DNA of 64,000 bases, taken from NCBI RefSeq assembly GCF_001424165.1, contig NZ_LMOJ01000001.1, positions 984,943-1,048,942 on the forward strand, written 5' to 3'. Position numbers and translations under genes: made by a program. The notes below the pieces were generated by a model. That model saw only the letters and a list, made by a program, of their open reading frames with translations. It was not told the DNA's origin and made no database searches. Below, one piece after another: positions 53,655-60,789 of the stretch (positions are counted from its first letter, which is position 1; each line of letters begins with the position of its first letter). The stretch is from Massilia sp. Leaf139 (GTDB lineage: Bacteria; Pseudomonadota; Gammaproteobacteria; Burkholderiales; Burkholderiaceae_D).

Positions 53655-54259
53655 TGGCCGAACCCTTCGACCCGGCGGGTCAGCTCACGCTGAACGACAT
53701 CGAGATCGGCGCGCGCCTGGCCGAGGCGCTGGTGCATCACGTGCGCAAGAACGGCGCCGCGCCGATCGGGTATGCCGAGCTGCTCGAACTCGGACGCTTC
53801 CTCGATCCGCACGACGCGGCAATGGCGCGCGCCGAGGTACTCGGGATCGCCGCCAAGCTGCGGTTCGTGAGCGCGTTCTGCCTCGAGGGCGGCTATCCGG
53901 ATCTGGCCTGCCTGGCCGTGCATCCGGCGACCATGCGTCCGGCGCCGGCGTTTGCCGGCGACTGGGAAGCGGCGCGCGGAGCGGTCGCCGCCTTCGACTG
54001 GACGCCCGCGCTGGCGGCGTTGCCTGACTACGTGCGCGGCGCACGCGCGGCGGTGCCGGCGCGCTTCAAGCCGCGCAAGGAGCGCCCGGCCGAAGTGTCC
54101 TGGTATGCCTATTTTTGCGCCCACCGCGAGGCCTGCAAGAACATTACCTCGGGCGACAAGCGGGAAGTCGTCAACCTGGTGATGGCCGGGCTCGACCCGG
54201 AAACGGCGCTGCGCCGCTTCCTGGCGGCGAAGTCGGCCTTCGAGGCGGCCTCATCATGA
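53654..54259 (+). CDS. Conserved hypothetical protein
   Basis: The protein has about 201 aa from ATG 53654, which overlaps the acyl-CoA dehydrogenase stop by one base (TGATG). A GTG at 53645 would add three residues. It is mostly helical and soluble, with no signal peptide. A possible functional patch is SWYAYFCAHREACKNITSGDKREVV near the C-terminus. I do not recognise the family. Tight coupling to the dehydrogenase suggests joint expression. Confidence 0.7.
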   Translation: MAEPFDPAGQLTLNDIEIGARLAEALVHHVRKNGAAPIGYAELLELGRFLDPHDAAMARAEVLGIAAKLRFVSAFCLEGGYPDLACLAVHPATMRPAPAFAGDWEAARGAVAAFDWTPALAALPDYVRGARAAVPARFKPRKERPAEVSWYAYFCAHREACKNITSGDKREVVNLVMAGLDPETALRRFLAAKSAFEAASS

Positions 54260-54396
54260 GTGGCGTCGTCGTGCTCTTCGCCATCCTGGCGCTTGCCGTC
54301 CTGGTCTGGGTGCTGGTCACCAATGCGCGCGACCGCAAGCGCTTCGAAAAGGAACTCGAGGAAGACCTTGCCGACGACACCGATCGGCGCGAGTAA
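54256..54396 (+). CDS. Small single-pass membrane protein
   Basis: The protein has 46 aa from ATG 54256, which overlaps the previous stop (ATGA). An N-terminal hydrophobic helix (VVLFAILALAVLVWVLV) is followed by a charged cytoplasmic tail (DRKRFEKELEEDL). Coupled translation and sensible composition support it as a real small gene; function unknown. Confidence 0.6.
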   Translation: MSGVVVLFAILALAVLVWVLVTNARDRKRFEKELEEDLADDTDRRE

Positions 54397-54466
54397 GGGC
54401 ACTGAAGAGTTACTTGCTGCAGTTAAATAGTGGTAATGTGGCTTTTTTCATCATACGAGGACGATC

Positions 54467-55075
54467 ATGTTCAAGAAACTGGCGGCGGAAGCACTGGGCA
54501 TCAGCGATATCGGCGTCATCATCGGGCCGGCCGATTACAACAAGGTCGATGCGGACGATTATCTGTTCAGCGAAGACGGTGAGCAGATCTTCTTCCTCAT
54601 CAAGAGCAAGAAGGACGAATACTGCTTCACCAACCTGGCGCTGATCCACGTCGACGGCGATTCGGCCGTGTCCTCGAAGCGCACCATCAAGCGCTACGAC
54701 TATGCCGCGCACCAGGTCTCCGGCGTGAGCATCGAAACGGCCGGCACGTTGGACATGGACATCGAGCTCAAATTCCGGATGGACACCACGGCTTTCTCGA
54801 TCGACGTCAAGAAGACTTTCATCGAGCAGCTCAAGGACATTTATAAAGCCCTGATCACGATCGGCAAGCAGCAGCACCGCGACGCGGTGGGACGCGATAA
54901 CGCGCTTCGCACGCTCGATGCGACGGCCTCGGTACACAAATTGAATATCGCGCCCGGCGCGGGCGGCCTGGTGAGCCAGTTCGAGGAGCTCCTGGGCGCG
55001 TTGAACAAGGCGATGCTGGAGACGCATACCAAGCGCGATTTCAGTGACGTGTTCACGAAGTACATCCACAACTGA
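54467..55075 (+). CDS. Bacterial PH-domain protein (YvbH-like)
   Basis: This 202-aa protein has an N-terminal bacterial pleckstrin-homology-like domain (about 1-125: DDYLFSEDGEQIFFLIKSKKDEYCFTNLALIHV, then KRYDYAAHQVSGVSIETAG, MDIELKFRMD). A C-terminal helical oligomerisation region follows, as in YvbH. It is cytoplasmic with no membrane segment. Such proteins form rings of unknown role, perhaps in stress response. The ribosome-binding site is GAGGA. GC and codon use are lower than in its neighbours. Confidence 0.8.
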   Translation: MFKKLAAEALGISDIGVIIGPADYNKVDADDYLFSEDGEQIFFLIKSKKDEYCFTNLALIHVDGDSAVSSKRTIKRYDYAAHQVSGVSIETAGTLDMDIELKFRMDTTAFSIDVKKTFIEQLKDIYKALITIGKQQHRDAVGRDNALRTLDATASVHKLNIAPGAGGLVSQFEELLGALNKAMLETHTKRDFSDVFTKYIHN

Positions 55076-55133
55076 GGCGCTCCGGACGCGCACCGCACTC
55101 ATCGCCGGCAACAGGTGCTTATCCAGCAGCACA

Positions 55134-55171
55134 TGGAATCGAGCACTTGGAATCGACCACATTGGAATCGA
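55134..55171 (+). repeat. Three short direct repeats before the GNAT gene
   Basis: TGGAATCGA occurs at 55134, 55148 and 55163 (spacing 14 and 15 bp), ending five bases before the start codon at 55176. Confidence 0.6.
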
Positions 55172-55175
55172 GCGC

Positions 55176-55706
55176 ATGCAAAGCGAATTCAAGGCAACTG
55201 TTCCCTACCTTTACACGGATCGTCTCGTGCTCCGTGAATATCGGCGCGAAGACTTCGCGGCGTTCGCAGCGCATCTCGCCGACCCGGTCAGCGCCGCCCA
55301 CCTGGGTACGGTCGACCGCGAGGGCGCATGGCGGATCTTCTCGTCGCAAGCAGGCTTATGGCTCATCCATGGCGCCGGATGGTGGGCGCTCGAAGAGAAG
55401 GAAACCGGCCGGCTCATCGGGCATATCGGTGCGTTCTTTCGCGAGGACGCCACCATGATGGAACTCGGCTGGAATACCTACCGCGCCTTCTGGGGCCGGG
55501 GATTCGCGAACGAAGCGGCGGCGGCAGTCTTGCGCCATGCCTTCGAGACCCGGCGCGAACCGAAAGTGCGCGCGCTCATCGATACGGACAATGTCTCGTC
55601 GCGCCGCGTTGCCATGCGCCTTGGCATGGCCTATGAAACGGACATGCCCTTGTACGGGAAGTCGGTCGGCGTGTATACACGCGAGCGCGAAGGCTTTGCG
55701 GTCTGA
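55176..55706 (+). CDS. GNAT-family N-acetyltransferase (RimJ/RimL type)
   Basis: The protein has 176 aa from ATG 55176. The family pattern is clear: LYTDRLVLREYRREDFAAFAAHLADP at the start, the acetyl-CoA loop region ELGWNTYRAFWGRGFANEAAAAVLRHAF, then IDTDNVSSRRVAMRLGMAYETDM. It transfers acetyl from acetyl-CoA to an amine, possibly a protein N-terminus or small molecule. The start has no Shine-Dalgarno sequence; three direct repeats lie there instead. Confidence 0.85.
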   Translation: MQSEFKATVPYLYTDRLVLREYRREDFAAFAAHLADPVSAAHLGTVDREGAWRIFSSQAGLWLIHGAGWWALEEKETGRLIGHIGAFFREDATMMELGWNTYRAFWGRGFANEAAAAVLRHAFETRREPKVRALIDTDNVSSRRVAMRLGMAYETDMPLYGKSVGVYTREREGFAV

Positions 55707-55792
55707 ACCTGCAGCACGCCAGGCTTGAAGCGCCTGACGACACTGTCAGGGCAAGGCCGGCAACGCAGCCATGGCAGCGTTGTCAGGTGCTC

Positions 55793-56104
55793 TTAGTAGG
55801 TGAACGTCCTGGCCTGGGCGCAGTCCAGGTAAGCCATCCGCGTGCGCAGCGACCAGATTTCCTTGGCGATGTCGTGCAGTGCGACTTCCTTGTCGTGCGC
55901 GCGTTGGCGCATGTCCGCCGGTGCCGACGGACCAATGTCCGCCAGTCCCGGCGTCGTGTGGACGACGGTCGAAAAGAGCGCACTGCGGGCAGCGATGTCG
56001 GAAGCGAGCTGGGTGCAGAATGCGGTGCTGTCCTCGGCGGGTTGCGCTGCCGAGGCGGGGGCGGTGGACAGCGCGAAGCAGAATAGCGCGATTGATTTCT
56101 TCAT
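55793..56104 (-). CDS. Small secreted hypothetical protein
   Basis: The protein has 103 aa with a clear signal peptide (KKSIALFCFALSTAPASAAQ). The mature part is helical, with two Cys (30 and 95 of the precursor) that may form a disulphide. I do not recognise a family. It is monocistronic and convergent with the GNAT gene. Confidence 0.65.
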   Translation of the reverse strand: MKKSIALFCFALSTAPASAAQPAEDSTAFCTQLASDIAARSALFSTVVHTTPGLADIGPSAPADMRQRAHDKEVALHDIAKEIWSLRTRMAYLDCAQARTFTY

Positions 56105-56489
56105 GATCGGTTCGAGATGACGCGAGACGGATGGTGCTGCAGGGCCGGGATGCGCCGATTCGTTCGGGAGGCAGCGCTCGCGGTGGGTGGTGCAGACGCT
56201 GGTGTTCTGGACAAAAAATCCCGCTAGCAGTGTAGCGGGCGGAAGCTATCTTGCATGCCAAAATAGAGGAGACAGCCGAATTATGCTGCAGTGCAGCATC
56301 GCGCGCTAATTTTTTCTCGTGATACCAGACATTTTGGCGAGGTATGGAACCCGCGTCGCCGAGGCATACCGTCTTCGCTCGCGCCGCGTGTGCAGTCCAT
56401 CCACCGTCGCCCCGAACCTCGCCGTCTCCTGCAAGCCCCGCCGAAATGCGCGAGAATGGCGGGCTTCGCCGTCAACCGCCTTTCCCGCC
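56105..56489. promoter_or_regulatory. Divergent region between the secreted hypothetical and YeeE/YedE genes
   Basis: These 385 bp hold no convincing gene. A palindrome, ATGCTGC-agt-GCAGCAT, lies at 56283-56299, followed by AATTTTTTC at about 56308-56316. The palindrome has the CTGC-N3-GCAG form used by some PHB-type regulators, so it is a possible operator; it is not a good terminator because the T-run is about 10 bp away. Confidence 0.4.
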
Positions 56490-57707
56490 ATGTCCACTCC
56501 CGCTTCCCCGACCCTGCGTCCCGGCGCCGCCATCAATCCGAAGCCGTTCGCCGTGTCCCTGTTCCTGATCGCCCTCGGGGCCTGGTTCCTGACGACGAAC
56601 GTCGGCCCCAAACAGGCGCTCCTGTTCGTCGTCGGCGCGCTGCTCGGCCTGTCGCTGTACCACGCCGCCTTCGGCTTCACCTCCGCCTGGCGCGTCTTCA
56701 TCGCCGATGGGCGCGGCGCCGGCCTGCGCGCGCAGATGCTGATGCTGGCCGTCGGCGTGGCGCTGTTCTTCCCGGCGCTCGCCAGCGGCACCCTGTTCGG
56801 CAACCCGGTGAGCGGGCTGGTCTCGCCGGCCGGCACGTCGGTGATCGTCGGTGCGTTCATTTTCGGCATCGGCATGCAGTTGGGTGGCGGCTGCGCCTCG
56901 GGCACGCTGTACACGGTCGGCGGCGGCAGCACGCGCATGCTTGTAACGCTGTTCTTCTTCATCGTCGGCTCGTTGATCGCCACTGCCCACATGCCGTTCT
57001 GGACTTCGCTGCCTCAGCTGGCGCCGATCTCGCTGGTCAAGACCCTGGGCCTGACGCCGGCGCTGGCGCTGAACTGGGCCGTGTTCGCGGCGATCGCCGC
57101 CATCACGGTCGTCGTCGAGAAGCGCCGTCACGGCCGCCTGGTCGATCCGGTCATGCGCCATGCCGATCGTTCGCCCTGGGTGTACGGCCCGTGGCCGCTG
57201 GTGGCCGGTGCGCTGGCGCTGGTGCTGCTGAACTTCGCGACGCTGGCGCTTGCCGGCCGGCCCTGGGGCGTGACCTCGGCCTTCGCCCTGTGGGGCGCCA
57301 AGGCGGCGTCCGCGATTGGCATCGACGTCGCCAGCTGGACTTACTGGTCGACCAAGGCGAATGCCGCCGCGCTGGCCGCGCCGCTGTCGCAGGACGTGAC
57401 GACGGTGATGGACATCGGCATCGTGCTCGGTGCGATGCTGGCGGCTGCGCTGGCCGGGCGCTATGCGCCGGTCTGGCGCCTGCCGCTGCGGTCGTTGATT
57501 GCGGCCGTCGTCGGCGGCCTGCTGCTCGGGTATGGGGCGCGCTTGGCGTATGGCTGCAATATCGGCGCCTATTTCAGCGGCATCGTGTCGGGCAGCCTGC
57601 ATGGGTGGCTGTGGCTGGTGTTTGCGTTCATCGGGAACGTGCTGGGGACGCGCCTGCGGCCGCTGTTCGGGCTGGAGGTGGAGCGGGTGAAGGCGTCGGG
57701 GTGTTGA
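56490..57707 (+). CDS. YeeE/YedE-family membrane transporter (thiosulfate/sulfur import type)
   Basis: The protein has 405 aa from ATG 56490, with about ten membrane helices. It carries the conserved Cys motifs of the YeeE/YedE (TsuA-like) family: GIGMQLGGGCASGTLYTVGGGS (about 127-148) and YGARLAYGCNIGAYFSGI (about 350-367). In characterised members these Cys relay thiosulfate through the membrane. No TusA/YeeD-like partner is adjacent. The start has no Shine-Dalgarno sequence; an in-frame ATG at 56319 would add 57 polar residues that look non-coding. Confidence 0.88.
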   Translation: MSTPASPTLRPGAAINPKPFAVSLFLIALGAWFLTTNVGPKQALLFVVGALLGLSLYHAAFGFTSAWRVFIADGRGAGLRAQMLMLAVGVALFFPALASGTLFGNPVSGLVSPAGTSVIVGAFIFGIGMQLGGGCASGTLYTVGGGSTRMLVTLFFFIVGSLIATAHMPFWTSLPQLAPISLVKTLGLTPALALNWAVFAAIAAITVVVEKRRHGRLVDPVMRHADRSPWVYGPWPLVAGALALVLLNFATLALAGRPWGVTSAFALWGAKAASAIGIDVASWTYWSTKANAAALAAPLSQDVTTVMDIGIVLGAMLAAALAGRYAPVWRLPLRSLIAAVVGGLLLGYGARLAYGCNIGAYFSGIVSGSLHGWLWLVFAFIGNVLGTRLRPLFGLEVERVKASGC

Positions 57708-57797
57708 TGTCCGCACGATTCGAATGATCCGCGGCGTTGCGGGGTGGTTTGATTGAGCCGTTAGCGCGTTCGGTAGCAACGCAGTGCGAACGTCCGC

Positions 57798-57816
57798 GTG
57801 GGCACGGGGTGCCCAC
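57798..57816. repeat. Palindromic intergenic repeat, copy 2
   Basis: GTGGGCAC-GGG-GTGCCCAC is a perfect 8-bp inverted repeat, flanked by CG on the left and CCTACG on the right. It shares its core with the element at 45075-45096 and sits in the gap between two convergent genes. Confidence 0.7.
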
Positions 57817-57834
57817 CCTACGGTTTGATAATCG

Positions 57835-58542
57835 TTAGTGGCCCAGGAGCGCGAGGCTGCGCTCCCATTCGTCGCGCCACGGGTCGAGGAAATCGTGGGC
57901 TGAAAACGCGCGCGACAGGCCGCGCAGGGGTACGCGGTAGACGTCGTGCAGGCCGAGCGCCAGCACGACAGGGTTCCAGACGATCTTCGACTTCGCCTTT
58001 TTCGTGCTGGCCTTGATGCGGGCGCCGTCGTCGCCGAAGATGCCGCCGCCTCCCGTTAACGCTTTGTCCAGATCCATCTTCACCAGTGAGCCGAAGGCAA
58101 CGAGCGCTTCCTCTTTGTAGATGCCGGCAGTCGACTCGGCTACCGCTTTCGGCTCGGGCGGCGGCAGGGCCGCGCGCTTCACCGCTTTCACCAGCTTTTC
58201 CAGATCCTTTTTCAGGAAGCGCAGTTCGTGCAGTTCGCGCCGGAAGCCCGGCGCAGGCAGCGCGGTCACGATCTTGTAGGCGTCCTTCGTGCGCGTGATC
58301 AGGACGTCGTCGCTGCCGGCGGCCAGGCGCGCGGTGTCGCCTTCATAAAAGATCGGCGCGGCATAACCACCGTTGGCGTCGCCGAAGATTTCCGGGTAGG
58401 CCGCATCGTAGTCGAGCCAGACATAGGGCGTGACGCCGTGCTCGATCAGGCGCGCCAGGTTCCATGGCGATTCGGTCTGTTGCGCGAGCCAGTCGCAGGC
58501 TTGTTCGAGGGTGGCGCGGTAGGGCAGGATGGTGATGGTCAT
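57835..58542 (-). CDS. Hypothetical protein coupled to the MBL-fold gene
   Basis: The protein has 235 aa from ATG 58542, which overlaps the upstream stop codon (ATGA), so translation is coupled to the MBL-fold gene. It is soluble. Segments that stand out are SPWNLARLIEHGVTPYVWLDYD at the N-terminus and a Lys-rich helix (LRFLKKDLEKLVKAVKRA) in the middle. I do not recognise the family. Overlap with the MBL gene suggests a joint role. Confidence 0.7.
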   Translation of the reverse strand: MTITILPYRATLEQACDWLAQQTESPWNLARLIEHGVTPYVWLDYDAAYPEIFGDANGGYAAPIFYEGDTARLAAGSDDVLITRTKDAYKIVTALPAPGFRRELHELRFLKKDLEKLVKAVKRAALPPPEPKAVAESTAGIYKEEALVAFGSLVKMDLDKALTGGGGIFGDDGARIKASTKKAKSKIVWNPVVLALGLHDVYRVPLRGLSRAFSAHDFLDPWRDEWERSLALLGH

Positions 58543-59885
58543 TCCAGGTCTTTCAGCCGGCGCAGTTGCGCGGCCTGGTAGGCGCCGAAGGCGTCGTTGA
58601 AAAGGCAGCGGATCAGCGGGTCGTCGACCAGCTCCGCCGTCGCCAGCTCTGCTTCGATGGCGGCGTCGAAGCGGGTGTCGTTGATGCGCATGTACATCGA
58701 GGTGAGCGATTCGCCCAGGGCCAGTCCGGCATACAGCTTGGCCAGCGGGATCTCGGTCGTCCAGGCCAGCGGCGCCGCATCGAAAGCGGCCGCTTCGATG
58801 CTGTCGCCCTGCACGCGGTAGTGCCGGCGCGTCTCGACGCCCTCGTGATCGAAGACCGAGAGGCGCCACAGGCGCGGCGTCTCGAAATAGCTGTCCTCGG
58901 GCAATTCCATGCCGCGGTATTTGTCGAGCATGCCGCCGTCGCACCAGGCCTCCACGAACGCACGCTGCGCGTCGCTCAGGGCCGGGAAGCGGCGTGCGAT
59001 CTCGCCCGTGGCCGGTGGTAGCGCGTCCGGATTGTAGGCGTAGTCGACATCCTGTTCGCCCACAGGTACGACCCAGTCCAGCGGCGCGGCCGGCGCCAGC
59101 GCGCCGGGTTCGAGCCGGAACGAGACCGAGGGGTTCATGCGCACCACGCGCACATCCGGCAGCGCCGCTTCGACTTCCTGCGCGAACTGGCGGTAGCTGA
59201 CCGGGAAGAAGCTGCGGTTGTACCACGACCATTCCTCCTGCAGGAACTGGCAGGAACTGGGTACGACGTAGCGCGGCTTCAACGCCCGCAGCTGGTCGAT
59301 CCATTCCTCCGGCAGATGCGCCGGCGCCGGTGTGGCGCGCGAGGGCGACAGCACCTCGATCTCGCGCATGGTCTGAAAGGGCCAGAGCACCATGTCCCAG
59401 GGGCCGTGTGCGGCTAGTGCAGGAAGGGTGTCGGGATCGATCCACGAATCGACCACGTTCAGCACTTTTACGCCCGCGGCCTCGACCTGGAACATCGAAT
59501 CGACGTCGGGATCCATGGCGACGCGCGGCGTGACCGTGATCGCGCCAATCCGCACCGGCAGGTCGATCGTCAGGGGATGCACGTCGACGAAGCCGAGCGC
59601 GCGCACCATGGCGAACAGTTCGTCGAATTGGCAGTAGATGTGGATCGGCGTGGTGCGCTCCAACAGATCCAGGCTGTCGAGCGAGCAGTGGTCGTCGTGG
59701 AAGTGCGAGATGAAGACGGCGTCGAACCGCAGCCGGCGGATCTGCTCGCGTTCGAAACGCACCGGGGGGAAGGCGTGGCAGTTGCGGCTGAACGGGTTCT
59801 CGAAAATGGTATCGAAGGCGATGCGCGTGCCTTCGCAGTCGAAGACGTAACCGGCGTGCAGGATCCGGGAAATGTGAAGCGTCAT
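58539..59885 (-). CDS. MBL-fold metallo-hydrolase with C-terminal extension
   Basis: The protein has 448 aa from ATG 59885; an ATG at 59930 would add 15 residues with unlikely composition. The N-terminal half is a metallo-beta-lactamase fold (VFISHFHDDHCSLDSL gives HxHxDDH; further ligands probably in VVDSWID). The C-terminal half (about 230-448) is an extra domain of unknown nature with many aromatics (SYFETPRLWRLSVFDHEGVE). The zinc site looks intact, so it is probably an active hydrolase or oxidase of unknown substrate. It is translationally coupled to the next gene. Confidence 0.82.
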   Translation of the reverse strand: MTLHISRILHAGYVFDCEGTRIAFDTIFENPFSRNCHAFPPVRFEREQIRRLRFDAVFISHFHDDHCSLDSLDLLERTTPIHIYCQFDELFAMVRALGFVDVHPLTIDLPVRIGAITVTPRVAMDPDVDSMFQVEAAGVKVLNVVDSWIDPDTLPALAAHGPWDMVLWPFQTMREIEVLSPSRATPAPAHLPEEWIDQLRALKPRYVVPSSCQFLQEEWSWYNRSFFPVSYRQFAQEVEAALPDVRVVRMNPSVSFRLEPGALAPAAPLDWVVPVGEQDVDYAYNPDALPPATGEIARRFPALSDAQRAFVEAWCDGGMLDKYRGMELPEDSYFETPRLWRLSVFDHEGVETRRHYRVQGDSIEAAAFDAAPLAWTTEIPLAKLYAGLALGESLTSMYMRINDTRFDAAIEAELATAELVDDPLIRCLFNDAFGAYQAAQLRRLKDLE

Positions 59886-59954
59886 AGATTCTGCAAAAAA
59901 GGTGGGGTGGGGCGGACGCCATGTTAACACGCCTGCCCCGGCCCGCCCTGTGGT

Positions 59955-60707
59955 TCAGCTGTAACCGCTGTCGTCCGACCCGCCGTCGTAGTTATCGCCG
60001 GCGAAGTTGTCGCTGTCCATGCCGAGGTCGTCGAGCATGGAGCTGTTGTCCCCGGCGCCGCTGTCGCCGATCAGGCTGTCGGTATTGCCGCCCGCGTTCA
60101 GGTTGCCCTCGTCGACCGGCGAAGTCAGCGAAGTAAAACTGTCGTTATCGCCGAGGAAGCCGTTGCCGTCGTGGTTGTCCCGGTCGAACAGGTTGCCCAA
60201 CCCCTGGAACAGGAAAGCGCCGGCCGCCACGCCCGCCGCGGTCGAGGCGATGTTCCCGAGCGCTCCGCCCATGCCGCCACCCATCCTGCCGCCCATGCCC
60301 CCGAGACCGCCGCCGCGGAAGAATCCGCCCAGGCGGCTCGACATCGAGGGCTGGTGATAGTGCTGTTGCTGTGGCGGCTGCTGATACGGCTGCTGCTGCA
60401 CCTGGCCCCCATAGGCCTGTGCGGGCTGGCGCTGGCCTGCGCTGTTGCCCCAGCCGTTCGGATCGAGGAAGCCCCCCGTCTGCCGGCCGCCCTGCAATTG
60501 GCTTTGCAGGCGCGCGATCTCGGCCTTGGCGTTGTCGAGCGCCTGCTGCTGGAGCAGGGCGCGCTGCACCAGCAGGTAGGCCGCGTCGGGCTGGTAGGAG
60601 ACGGCCTTCGCGATCATGGCCTCGGCCTCGGGATCCTTCGGCAGGCCGCGGGCCTGGACGAGCTGGTTCAGGAAATCCTGGAGTAGCTGCGCATCTTGCG
60701 GACTCAT
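59955..60707 (-). CDS. DUF2076 family protein
   Basis: The protein has 250 aa with a strong ribosome-binding site (GGAGGTGA). The N-terminal helical region (LLQDFLNQLVQARGLPKDPEAE, YLLVQRALLQQQALDNAKAEIARL) is the DUF2076 signature. A Gln/Pro-rich linker, a Gly/Met-rich stretch with one hydrophobic segment (about 140-170) and an acidic Asp/Ser/Gly-rich tail follow. Family members are often called periplasmic ligand-binding sensors, but the function is unproven. Confidence 0.88.
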   Translation of the reverse strand: MSPQDAQLLQDFLNQLVQARGLPKDPEAEAMIAKAVSYQPDAAYLLVQRALLQQQALDNAKAEIARLQSQLQGGRQTGGFLDPNGWGNSAGQRQPAQAYGGQVQQQPYQQPPQQQHYHQPSMSSRLGGFFRGGGLGGMGGRMGGGMGGALGNIASTAAGVAAGAFLFQGLGNLFDRDNHDGNGFLGDNDSFTSLTSPVDEGNLNAGGNTDSLIGDSGAGDNSSMLDDLGMDSDNFAGDNYDGGSDDSGYS

Positions 60708-60789
60708 CGTGTCACCTCCACATTGGCTTGATTGGTCGATTTTGCACCAGTTCGGGTGCTTTCAAGCGCGCGGGTGGCGACGCGACGGG

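Noticed and set aside
55733..55750. Inverted repeat CCTGAC / GTCAGG after the GNAT gene
   Set aside because: Only a 6-bp stem without a T-run; too weak to call a terminator.
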